Source of the DNA: Dehalococcoidia bacterium
GTDB taxonomy: Bacteria > Chloroflexota > Dehalococcoidia > JAENJB01
Direction of reading: 5' to 3'
Assembly (NCBI GenBank): GCA_016844565.1
Contig: JAENJB010000082.1
Location: 1-18,898 of the forward strand
Length of the DNA stretch: 18,898 bases
The notes beneath the pieces were generated by a model that saw nothing but the letters and a program-made list of their open reading frames with translations, ran no database searches and was not told the DNA's origin. Made by a program: the position numbers and the translations under genes. How positions within the stretch are numbered: the stretch's first letter is position 1; the number at the start of each line of letters is the position of its first letter. Below, piece after piece: positions 1 through 6,764 of this stretch.

Positions 1-93
1 GAGAGGCGCGAGATGGACAGCGTGTGGCGTGCTCTCAGGGGCTACCTCATTCGTCATATCTTTTCGAGAAGGTTCAACGGGCTGCGCCGCTAG
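1..93 (+). CDS. Possible C-terminal end of a left-hand gene (partial)
   Basis: Reading frame 1 is open from the first base of the window to a TAG at 91-93 and gives about 30 residues rich in Arg, with alternating hydrophobic and basic residues (for example WRALRGYLIRHIFSRR). It could be the amphipathic tail of a protein that begins outside the window. I do not recognise the family. A 30-codon open frame can occur by chance in GC-rich DNA, so the support is only that it runs to the edge and stops before the promoter of the next gene. Confidence 0.3.
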   Translation, partial: ERREMDSVWRALRGYLIRHIFSRRFNGLRR

Positions 94-120
94 GACTTTC
101 ACGCGATGTCGATTGGCTGC

Positions 121-148
121 CGGAGCGCAACACCTCGGTGATGCTCCG
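121..148. promoter_or_regulatory. Dyad just upstream of the -35 box, possible operator
   Basis: CGGAGC (121-126) and GCTCCG (143-148) form a perfect 6-bp inverted repeat. A second small dyad lies inside it, CACC (131-134) and GGTG (137-140). The outer arm ends two bases before the predicted -35 box at 150. The position fits an upstream regulator site or the end of a terminator for the left-hand gene. There is no T-run to favour a terminator. Function is inferred from position only. Confidence 0.3.
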
Positions 149-149
149 C

Positions 150-178
150 TTGACTTTAGCTATAAAAAGTGATATAAA
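150..178 (+). promoter_or_regulatory. Sigma70-type promoter for the enoate reductase gene
   Basis: TTGACT (150-155), a 17-base spacer and TATAAA (173-178) match the housekeeping consensus at 5 of 6 positions in each box with ideal spacing. The spacer and flank are AT-rich in otherwise GC-rich DNA. Transcription would start near 185, leaving a leader of about 170 bases before the ATG at 353. That is long enough to carry regulation, although I recognise no known riboswitch in it. Confidence 0.7.
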
Positions 179-184
179 TCTCTG

Positions 185-352
185 TTTCGCAGCACCGGGC
201 GGGCGGATGAAACCCGTCTCATTCCTCTCCATCCGAAAACCGGGCTAAATCAAAACTACAGTCCAGTATCGAGGGAGGTGATAGTCTGCCCAACCCGTCC
301 CAGTCAGGTTCTGCAATGATATTTCCAATAATCATTAGGAGGTCGTAAGACA
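185..352 (+). other. Long 5' leader with an orphan Shine-Dalgarno-like site
   Basis: The stretch between the predicted transcription start and the ATG at 353 has no convincing gene. It contains CGGATG and CATCCG as a 6-bp inverted repeat in its first third. It also contains GGAGGTGAT at 274-282, a near-perfect anti-16S match with no ATG, GTG or TTG at usable distance downstream. The real ribosome site is AGGAGG at 337-342, ten bases before the ATG. The first site may be a relic or a ribosome standby site. Confidence 0.3.
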
Positions 353-2281
353 ATGGCGTTCGAGAACATAGCTAAACCAGGCAAAGTGGGCAAGTTGACC
401 ATCAAGAACAGGACCAAGTACGCTTCTACAGTCACGAACTTCTGCGATTTGAAGGATGGTACAGTGACCGAGCGGGAGATCGCCTATCTGGTCGAGAGGG
501 CCAAGGGTGGCTTCGGCATGGTCACCACCGGCGGGGCCTATCCTCATATCCTGGGCAAAGGTTACCCCGGCCAGATGAGCTGCGCTGACGACAAGGATAT
601 CCCCGGCATGACCAAACTCGCCTCAGCCATCAAGGGCGCCGGCGCGGTGGTGGTCGGCCAGATAATGCACACAGGACGCTACGCCCATCCCGGCGAGTAT
701 ATCAGCCACGACGTCCAGCCGGTCGGGCCGTCAGCCGTTCCTCCCCGCATACCCCGGTACCAGACGGTGCGGGAGCTTTCCATCCCCGAGATTGAAGAGC
801 TTGTCGAGCTTCACGGGCAGGCGGCGCGCCGCTTCAAGAAAGCCGGCTTCGATATTGTCGAGGTGTGCGGCATAGTGGGCTATCTTATCTCCAACTTCCT
901 CTGCCAGTATACCAACAAGCGCACTGATAAATACGGTGGGTCGGTGGAGAACAGGGTGCGGTTCTTCGTGGGAAAGGCGATCGGCCCCGAAATGCCGCTG
1001 GCTATTCGACTGAACTCCACTGACTTTATGGAGGGCGGGAACCCCGACGAAGAGTACGTCCAGATGGGCAAGATACTTGAAGGCCACGGGGTCGACCTGA
1101 TCAGCCTCAGCGTAGGGTGGCACGAGTCGGTGCGGCCATGTATCACCAACGAGATTCCCACTGGCGGCTGGCTGGGCAACGCGGCCCAGTTCAAGGCGGC
1201 GGTGAAGGTGCCCATTGCCATGGCCTACAGGCTGAACAAACCGGAGCCGGTCGAGAAAGCCATCAAAGAGGGGAAACTGGACTACTGGGAGATGTGCCGC
1301 ACCGGCATCGCTGATGCAGCCATACCGAACAAGGTGATATCGGGTCACCCCGAGGATATAGCCGTGTGCATGGCCTGCAACCTGGGCTGTTTCAACCGTG
1401 TCTTCATGGATGTCTCCATGGCCTGTACCATAAACCCCCGTGTTGGGCGGGAGTGGGACCCGGCTTTCCAGATCAAGCCTGCAGCGACGAAGAAGAAGGT
1501 CATCGTGGTGGGTGGCGGCCCCGCCGGTATGGAGGCCGCCCGGATTGCCGCCATGCGAGGGCACAACGTCACCTTGTACGAAAAGGAGAACCAGCTCGGA
1601 GGTCAGCTCAACCTTCTCGGCAAAGCGCCGAACTGCAGCGAGTGGATCGATGATGTGAAGTACCTTGAGACCCAGCTTAAGAAGCTGGGGGTCAAGGTGG
1701 AGTTGGGGAAGGAAGTTACCGCAGGCCTTGTCGTCAAGGAAAGGCCGGATGCAGTGGTGGTTGCCACCGGTGCTACCCCGTCCATACCGCATGTTCCCGG
1801 AATTGACAAGAAGCATGTGGTAACCTGCACTGACATCCTGGCAGGGAAGTCGCCCGTCGGTCAGAAGGTGGTGGTCTGGGGTGGGAAGGAAATCGGTGTG
1901 CAAACTGCCGAATGGCTGGCCGAGCAGGGCAAGGAGGTCACCATAGTAGAGGAGTTCAAGAGGATCGGGAAGGACGTCAACTCCTTCAACATCTGGGGCC
2001 ATCGGCAGCTGCTCTCGAAGATGAAGGTCAAGCTCCTTCTGGAGACCACAGTGGAGCGTATTACCGATGGGGGCATCGTGGTCAAGAAGGAGGGCCAGGA
2101 GCAGACCGTTCCGGCGGACACCGTCATCCTGGCGGTGGGCATGGATGCTCGGAAAGACCTGCTGCAGGCCCTGGAGACTGAGGCAGCCATAGAGGACGTT
2201 CGCTCTGCGGGCGACTGCGTGGCACCGCGCAAGGCGTTCAATGCCATGCATGATGGTCACAAGGTGGGGCTCGAAGTATAG
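353..2281 (+). CDS. NADH:flavin oxidoreductase, 2,4-dienoyl-CoA reductase / BaiCD-like enoate reductase
   Basis: This is an old-yellow-enzyme-type reductase of about 642 residues. The family uses FMN, a [4Fe-4S] cluster and FAD to pass electrons from NAD(P)H to an activated C=C bond, usually of an enoyl-CoA or enone. The N-terminal TIM barrel carries GYLISNF and the NKRTDKYGG signature. Cluster cysteines are 339, 342, 346 and 358 (C-x2-C-x3-C-x11-C). An FAD-binding GGGPAG loop lies at 387-392, and the C-terminal GDC motif is present. In the second nucleotide loop the usual third glycine is lysine (GGKEIG, 510-515). About seven residues that homologues have after RVRFF (near residue 205) appear to be missing, in frame. 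The start is fixed by AGGAGG at 337-342. The substrate cannot be told from sequence; bile-acid-type, dienoyl-CoA and aromatic-ring substrates are all seen in relatives. Confidence 0.88.
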   Translation: MAFENIAKPGKVGKLTIKNRTKYASTVTNFCDLKDGTVTEREIAYLVERAKGGFGMVTTGGAYPHILGKGYPGQMSCADDKDIPGMTKLASAIKGAGAVVVGQIMHTGRYAHPGEYISHDVQPVGPSAVPPRIPRYQTVRELSIPEIEELVELHGQAARRFKKAGFDIVEVCGIVGYLISNFLCQYTNKRTDKYGGSVENRVRFFVGKAIGPEMPLAIRLNSTDFMEGGNPDEEYVQMGKILEGHGVDLISLSVGWHESVRPCITNEIPTGGWLGNAAQFKAAVKVPIAMAYRLNKPEPVEKAIKEGKLDYWEMCRTGIADAAIPNKVISGHPEDIAVCMACNLGCFNRVFMDVSMACTINPRVGREWDPAFQIKPAATKKKVIVVGGGPAGMEAARIAAMRGHNVTLYEKENQLGGQLNLLGKAPNCSEWIDDVKYLETQLKKLGVKVELGKEVTAGLVVKERPDAVVVATGATPSIPHVPGIDKKHVVTCTDILAGKSPVGQKVVVWGGKEIGVQTAEWLAEQGKEVTIVEEFKRIGKDVNSFNIWGHRQLLSKMKVKLLLETTVERITDGGIVVKKEGQEQTVPADTVILAVGMDARKDLLQALETEAAIEDVRSAGDCVAPRKAFNAMHDGHKVGLEV

Positions 2282-2328
2282 CTGCTGTTTGCTGAATAGC
2301 AGCGCAAGGAAAAGGTTGTTTGTCTGAT

Positions 2329-2364
2329 AGCCTGCCCCTTCCCTCACGGGGGAAGGGGCAGGCT
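2329..2364. repeat. Perfect 15-bp hairpin between the reductase and the MFS gene
   Basis: AGCCTGCCCCTTCCC (2329-2343) and its exact reverse complement (2350-2364) enclose a six-base loop. No T-run follows on either side, so it is not a classic intrinsic terminator. The C-rich arm and the short loop resemble the hairpin at 18557-18587, which suggests a dispersed palindromic repeat. In RNA it would lie 16 bases before the TTG start of the next gene and could stabilise the upstream message or limit readthrough. Confidence 0.7.
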
Positions 2365-2380
2365 GCTGAAGGGGGCTCGC

Positions 2381-3625
2381 TTGACGGAAAACGCATCCCC
2401 GTCCACAGCGCCGAAGAGGGTTTTCGGGCTCCATCCCAATGTATTCTTTCTGGGCTTGGTCAGTTTCTTCACCGACACCAGTAGCGAGCTTATCTTCACC
2501 CTTCTGCCCCTGTTCCTCCTCAATGTCCTCCGCGTGGCTACTCCCTTTATCGGTCTGATAGAAGGCATAGCCGAAAGTACGGCCACCCTGCTGAAGTTCT
2601 TCAGTGGTTGGTTGAGTGACAGAGCGGGTGAGCGGAAATGGATCACGATAGTAGGCTATGGCATCTCTACCGCCGTCAAACCGTTCATGCTTTTCGCGAC
2701 TGCCTGGGGTGCTGTGCTGGGGGTGCGCTTTGCCGACAGGGTGGGAAAGGGCATTCGCAGTGCGCCCCGAGATGCCATGATAGCCGATTCCATCACACCT
2801 GCGGAGCGCGGCAAGGCCTACGGCCTTCACCGGACGATGGACACAGCCGGCGCCTTGCTGGGAATATTGCTGGCTGCCCTGGTTGTGCTTCTGACTCAAG
2901 GGCAGAAGCTGGAGCTCACCGCAGAGACCTTTCGCAAGCTGGTGATCTTTGGCCTAGTGCCGGCGCTGTTGGCGATGTTGATGTTTTTCTTCGTGAGGGA
3001 GAAAGGCCGGAAAGCTGTCACCCAGACCGCCGGTGTGCCACGAGATGATCCGCCGCCAGTGGCAGTAGCCGGGAACGGCTTCGACGCCCGGTTCAAGATA
3101 TTCATTGGTTTGATGGTGGTCTTCACTCTGGGCCATTTCAGCGATGCCTTCCTTATCCTGCGGGCCCAGGAGCGAGGCGGCTCGGTTTTCATAACCTTGC
3201 TTATGCTGGCTACTTTCAATCTGGTATATTCGTTCGTTTCGGTGCCTGCAGGCGTGCTATCCGACAAACTGGGCAGAAAGACCGTGCTGCTCATGGGCTG
3301 GGGCCTTAGCATTCTGGTATATCTCGGTTTTGCTTTCGCCGGGGAGAATTCCCTGTGGCAAATATGGCTGCTTTTCGCCATCTACGGCGTGTTTTATGGA
3401 ACTACGGAGGGTGTGGCGAGGGCTTTTGTGGCCGACCTGGCCGGTGGGGCGAGAAGGGGTACGGCGTTCGGAATCTACCATGGCGCCGTGGGAGTTAGCC
3501 TCCTGCCGGCCAGCCTTATGGCCGGATTTCTCTGGCAGGCGGTGAGCCCGGCAGCGCCGTTCCTTGTGGGGGCCGGGCTGTCTCTCGTGGCAGCGGTAGG
3601 GCTTCTGGCGCTGGTGCGTCGTTAG
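2381..3625 (+). CDS. MFS transporter
   Basis: This is a 414-residue integral membrane protein of the major facilitator superfamily with a hydrophobic pattern consistent with 12 helices. The family moves small solutes or drugs by proton-coupled exchange in the inner membrane. The motif-A-like stretch GWLSDRAGERKW follows TM2 and is repeated in the second half as GVLSDKLGRKTVLL. The GKGIRSAPRDAMIADS signature typical of one MFS branch lies between helices 4 and 5. The start is TTG at 2381, preceded by a purine-rich AAGGGGG; no better start is visible before the first helix. It lies 99 bases after the reductase with a hairpin between, so it may be co-transcribed. The stop overlaps the 3' end of panC. 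The substrate is unknown. Confidence 0.85.
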   Translation: MTENASPSTAPKRVFGLHPNVFFLGLVSFFTDTSSELIFTLLPLFLLNVLRVATPFIGLIEGIAESTATLLKFFSGWLSDRAGERKWITIVGYGISTAVKPFMLFATAWGAVLGVRFADRVGKGIRSAPRDAMIADSITPAERGKAYGLHRTMDTAGALLGILLAALVVLLTQGQKLELTAETFRKLVIFGLVPALLAMLMFFFVREKGRKAVTQTAGVPRDDPPPVAVAGNGFDARFKIFIGLMVVFTLGHFSDAFLILRAQERGGSVFITLLMLATFNLVYSFVSVPAGVLSDKLGRKTVLLMGWGLSILVYLGFAFAGENSLWQIWLLFAIYGVFYGTTEGVARAFVADLAGGARRGTAFGIYHGAVGVSLLPASLMAGFLWQAVSPAAPFLVGAGLSLVAAVGLLALVRR

Positions 3626-4455
3626 CCCAGTAGAATGTTGTCCATCAACCTGGGTTTTCCCAACTTCACCGCCAGCGACACGAGAGCGGGCCGGTCAATG
3701 ACTGACAGCTCCTCGAGGGTTTCGGTGTCAGCGACACTGACGTAGTCCAGCCTGGCCAGCGGCTCCGCCTCGATATGGGCTGTCACAGCCTGGCGCAGCC
3801 GCCCGGCATCCTTCTCGCCTTTTGCCCACATCTCTCGCGCCAACTGGAGTGAGCGAAAGAGGACGGGAGCAGCCTTTCGTCCCGCCGGCGTGAGATAGAC
3901 GTTGCGGCTGCTCATGGCGAGCCCGTCTGGCTCCCGGACGGTGGGCGCGACAACCACTTGCAGATTCATGTTGAGGTCGGCGGCCATGCGCTGAATTACG
4001 GTGACCTGCTGCGCATCCTTCTGACCGAAGTAGGCTCGCGTCGGCTCGATGATGTTGAATAGCTTGTTCACCACGGTGGCTACGCCGCGGAAATGTCCCG
4101 GACGTACAGCCCCTTCGAGGCGGTCGGTAATCCTGGTGACCTCCACCCAGGTGGAAAAGGCACGCGGGTAAATCTCCTCCTCTGACGGCATGAAGACGAA
4201 ATCAGTCCGTTCCGCCTCCAGCATGGCCAGGTCACGAGCTTCGTCCCGCGGGTAGCTCTGGTAGTCCTCTTTGGGGCTGAACTGGGTGGGATTGACGAAT
4301 ATGCTGACAGCGGTGTGCCGGTTTTCAGCCCTGGAGTGCCTGACAAGCGTGAGGTGGCCTTCGTGCAGATAGCCCATGGTGGGGACGAAACCCAGGCTGC
4401 CAGTCAACTGCCGTCTTAGAGCCCTCGCTTCAGCGATGGTCTTGATGACCTTCAC
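3622..4455 (-). CDS. panC: Pantothenate synthetase
   Basis: PanC joins pantoate and beta-alanine with ATP to make pantothenate, the last step of vitamin B5 synthesis, in the cytoplasm. The 277-residue length is normal. The ATP-binding HIGH-type motif is in PTMGYLHEGH near residue 26, followed by SIFVNPTQF, RPGHFRGVATVV, YFGQKDAQQ and the KMSKS-equivalent GLAMSSRN, all in the usual order. The start is a GTG with GAGGTGA upstream. It is the last gene of the minus-strand pan operon, 24 bases after panB. Its stop codon overlaps the end of the convergent MFS gene by four bases. No lesion is seen. Confidence 0.96.
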   Translation of the reverse strand: MKVIKTIAEARALRRQLTGSLGFVPTMGYLHEGHLTLVRHSRAENRHTAVSIFVNPTQFSPKEDYQSYPRDEARDLAMLEAERTDFVFMPSEEEIYPRAFSTWVEVTRITDRLEGAVRPGHFRGVATVVNKLFNIIEPTRAYFGQKDAQQVTVIQRMAADLNMNLQVVVAPTVREPDGLAMSSRNVYLTPAGRKAAPVLFRSLQLAREMWAKGEKDAGRLRQAVTAHIEAEPLARLDYVSVADTETLEELSVIDRPALVSLAVKLGKPRLMDNILLG

Positions 4456-4479
4456 CGTTTCACCTCGGAGGGAGGCGTT

Positions 4480-5316
4480 TCAGGAGGTCCGAGCCAGTTC
4501 CGTGACAACGCCTTCTTCTATGGAGTAGCTCTGCTTGGAGGTGGGGAAAGCTCCTGACTTTACTTCGCCCATGTACTCTCCGACTGCCTGTTTGATGGTC
4601 TCGGCGAGCCGGGCATACTGCTTGGCATGGCGGGGCACAAAGTCTGTGTAGATGCCGAGGAGGTCGCTGATTACCTGCACCTGACCGTCACATCCGGCGC
4701 CGGCCCCTATGCCAATGGTCGGAATGGCTGACCGGGCGGTAATCAGACTTGAGAGCTGGGCCGGCACCGACTCGAGAACGACGGCAAAGGCGCCAGCCTC
4801 CTCCAGGGCCCTGGCGTCCTTCAGAAGACGCTGGCCGGCCTCGAGGGTCTTTCCCTGGACCTTGAAGCCACCAAGCTGGTGTATCGACTGTGGCGTCAGA
4901 CCGATATGGCCCATTACCGGAATGCCGCATTCCACAAGGCGTTTCACCTTCTCGGCCACGGTCTCTCCGCCCTCCAGCTTGACCGCCTGAGCGCCGCCTT
5001 CCTGGATGAAGCGGGCGGCGTTGCGCAGGGCGTCGTCGACAGTGACGTGGTAGCTCATGAAGGGCATATCGCCTACTACAAGGGCGTGCCGTGCGCCACG
5101 AGCCACCGCTTTGGTGTGGTGAATCATCTCATTCATGGTGACCGGAATAGTGGACTCGTAGCCTAACATCACCATGCCGAGGCTGTCGCCCACGAGGATG
5201 AGAGGGATGCCCGTCTCATCGACCAGCTTGGCGATGCCATAATCATAAGCAGTGAGCATAGTGACCTTCTCACCCCTGGACTTCATCTCCTTGAGTTCGT
5301 CAATCGTTACTCGCAT
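4480..5316 (-). CDS. panB: 3-methyl-2-oxobutanoate hydroxymethyltransferase
   Basis: PanB transfers a hydroxymethyl group from 5,10-methylene-tetrahydrofolate to 2-oxoisovalerate to give ketopantoate, the first committed step to pantothenate. The TIM-barrel motifs are all present: TMLTAYDY, VGDSLGMVMLGYEST, GDMPFMSY, KLEGG, GHIGLTPQS, VLESVP and GIGAGAGCDGQV. I set the start at the ATG at 5314-5316 (MRVTIDELK, 278 residues) because AGGGAG lies just upstream and homologues start here. A longer frame reaching 5394 would overlap panD. It is 13 bases downstream of panD and surely in the same operon. Confidence 0.96.
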   Translation of the reverse strand: MRVTIDELKEMKSRGEKVTMLTAYDYGIAKLVDETGIPLILVGDSLGMVMLGYESTIPVTMNEMIHHTKAVARGARHALVVGDMPFMSYHVTVDDALRNAARFIQEGGAQAVKLEGGETVAEKVKRLVECGIPVMGHIGLTPQSIHQLGGFKVQGKTLEAGQRLLKDARALEEAGAFAVVLESVPAQLSSLITARSAIPTIGIGAGAGCDGQVQVISDLLGIYTDFVPRHAKQYARLAETIKQAVGEYMGEVKSGAFPTSKQSYSIEEGVVTELARTS

Positions 5317-5329
5317 CGCTCGCTCCCTG

Positions 5330-5713
5330 TTACAATACCCAGGACAGGGCCTTAATCTCGCTTCCGAGGCGCGCCAGCCGGTTCTCTTTATCAACGTAGA
5401 CCAGCTTCGGGTGGTGTTGCCGAGCCTCCTCGTCAGGCATGGGGTGGTAGCTGAAGATGATGACCGTGTCTGCTTTGGCTACCAGCCTGGCTGCCGCGCC
5501 GTTGACGGCAATAACGCCGGAGCCTTTGTCACCCTCTATGGCGTAGGTCTCAAATCGGGCGCCATTATTGACGTTCACTACTTGGACCTGTTCGTAGGGC
5601 AAGATGTCGGCCGCCTGCAAGAGTTCGCCATCTATGGTGATGCTGCCCTCGTATTCCAGGTTGACGTCGGTAACCCTGGCGCGATGAATCTTGCTCTTCA
5701 ACATCATTCTCAT
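5330..5713 (-). CDS. panD: Aspartate 1-decarboxylase proenzyme
   Basis: PanD makes beta-alanine from aspartate for pantothenate synthesis. It is made as an inactive chain that cuts itself between Gly and Ser to form the pyruvoyl cofactor. The cleavage motif YEGSITID is present, with Gly23-Ser24, followed by NNGARFETYAI and GSGVIAVNGAAARL. The 127-residue length is normal. Of the two or three possible starts (MRMMLKSKIH) any would serve. It sits six bases after the DUF2520 gene and 13 before panB. Confidence 0.95.
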   Translation of the reverse strand: MRMMLKSKIHRARVTDVNLEYEGSITIDGELLQAADILPYEQVQVVNVNNGARFETYAIEGDKGSGVIAVNGAAARLVAKADTVIIFSYHPMPDEEARQHHPKLVYVDKENRLARLGSEIKALSWVL

Positions 5714-5719
5714 CGTTCG

Positions 5720-6682
5720 CTAACCCCCAACCAGTATTTCTCCGGCCGCTTTGTCGGCGGCCGTTCCCGGATGCTCCAGCAAGGCCCTCAGTTCTGTGGC
5801 CCTCGCATCATCGATCTTACCCTTGGCGAGTGCAATGGGAATTGCCTGTGTGCCGAGTTCCTTATATGTGGAAAGCAGCGCGGGGGCTGACTTCCCGAGA
5901 GCTCGGAGGTGCTTTTGTACTGTTCCCAGGTCACCTCGGGCGATAGGTCCGGTAAGACAGTTCGGCAGGCCGACGGCCTCCAGGTTGTTGAGTGTGCCCC
6001 TGAGGAGGGGTAGCAGGGCGCGCGTAGCTTCTTTTTGAGGAACGCCGAAGGTCTGCCAGAGGTCGGTGGCCAGCTTGACCAGGGTCACCATGTAGTTGCA
6101 GGCGATGACCGCGGCAGCGTGGTATATGACTTTGTCGCCGGGTTTGAGTTGTATCCAGTGTCCGTCGAGGGCATCGGACATCTCTTTCAGCATGCCGAGC
6201 AATGGTTCCTCTCCTTCGAGAGCAAACGTGGAGCCGGGTAAGTTCTGTATTGCCTGCTCAACGGTGGCGAAGGTCTGGAGGGGATGGAAGGCACCGGTCT
6301 GAGCGCCGTCTCTCCGGGCCGGGTCGAGAGTATCCACAGAGTCGGCGCCGCTGCAATGGATTACGCTTTGCCCTGAGTGCCACCGCACCTCGGAGACAAC
6401 CTGCGGGATCACGCCGTCCGGCGTAGTGATAACGACCAGTTCTGCCTCATCAGCGGCTGCCTGGTTATTCAAGAAGACAGGGCATCCGCCCGCCGCTTGG
6501 GAAAGCCTTACGGCGGAGGCAGGGCTCCGACTGGAGACGGCAGCGATATCATAACCGGCCCTGTGCAAACCCGCCGCCAGCGCCCCAAAAAGCCAAAGCC
6601 TTCCCGGACACCGTCCAAGAAGGCTTTCATGATTCCAAGTATTCACCGTCTCGGTCGCGTCCGATCCAAGCGGGCATGTCAC
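5720..6682 (-). CDS. Rossmann/DUF2520 protein, putative ketopantoate reductase (PanG-like), damaged N-terminus
   Basis: This is a two-domain oxidoreductase with an N-terminal NAD(P)-binding half and a C-terminal helical domain of the DUF2520 type (ending TDLWQTFGVPQKEATRALL and RGDLGTVQKHLRAL). Markers include AAVSSRS, VITTPDG, VIHCSGA and KVIYHAAAVIACNYMV. It is the first gene of the pan operon, which has no panE. I infer that it reduces ketopantoate, as the PanG proteins of Francisella and Enterococcus do. The expected GxGxxG loop is absent. The open frame reads LWLFGALAAGLHRAGY, while the other frame, from an ATG at 6628-6630, reads MKAFLDGVREGFGFLG up to the same point. A deletion of about 15-20 bases with a frame change at about 6575-6585 explains both. 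As it stands, the start at 6682 (GTG) lacks a good ribosome site. Confidence 0.75.
   Translation of the reverse strand: MTCPLGSDATETVNTWNHESLLGRCPGRLWLFGALAAGLHRAGYDIAAVSSRSPASAVRLSQAAGGCPVFLNNQAAADEAELVVITTPDGVIPQVVSEVRWHSGQSVIHCSGADSVDTLDPARRDGAQTGAFHPLQTFATVEQAIQNLPGSTFALEGEEPLLGMLKEMSDALDGHWIQLKPGDKVIYHAAAVIACNYMVTLVKLATDLWQTFGVPQKEATRALLPLLRGTLNNLEAVGLPNCLTGPIARGDLGTVQKHLRALGKSAPALLSTYKELGTQAIPIALAKGKIDDARATELRALLEHPGTAADKAAGEILVGG
6595..6627 (-). promoter_or_regulatory. Hairpin at the start of the DUF2520 gene, possible attenuator
   Basis: On the minus strand a 9-bp arm AAAGCCTTC pairs exactly with GAAGGCTTT, and inside it GGAC pairs with GTCC around a 3-base loop. A short T-rich run (GGCTTTTTGG) follows. 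The hairpin begins right after the ATG at 6628-6630 and ends next to the apparent frame break. It could pause transcription or mask initiation, or it may simply have promoted a deletion. No experimental parallel is known to me. Confidence 0.35.
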
Positions 6683-6735
6683 TATTCAGTTCGCACGGGC
6701 CTCGCTGCCTTAGCCGGTCAGTTGGCCTGATTTCT

Positions 6736-6764
6736 AATATAAGGCTTTTCAGACTCCCTGTCAA
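6736..6764 (-). promoter_or_regulatory. Sigma70-type promoter of the pantothenate operon
   Basis: Read on the minus strand, TTGACA (6764-6759), a 17-base spacer and TATATT (6741-6736) match the consensus at 6/6 and 5/6 positions. Transcription would start near 6729. It lies directly before the DUF2520-panD-panB-panC genes. The -35 box contains the TGA stop codon (6763-6761) of the molybdenum hydroxylase gene, so the pan operon has its own promoter fused to the end of the neighbour. Confidence 0.75.

Noticed and set aside
24..248. 74-codon frame across the promoter region at the left edge
   Set aside because: It covers the predicted -35 and -10 boxes and has no homology-like motif or ribosome site.
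731..2899. 722-codon open frame on the minus strand opposite the enoate reductase and MFS genes
   Set aside because: It is opposite two well-supported genes, spans their intergenic hairpin, is very His/Leu/Arg-rich without any recognisable domain, and is explained by the GC-rich third positions of the real genes.
5317..5394. Longer N-terminus for panB
   Set aside because: The extra 26 residues run into panD, are not typical of PanB, and the ATG at 5316 has its own ribosome site.
5252..5890. 212-codon plus-strand frame across panB, panD and the DUF2520 gene
   Set aside because: It is opposite three genes with known motifs and has no motif of its own.
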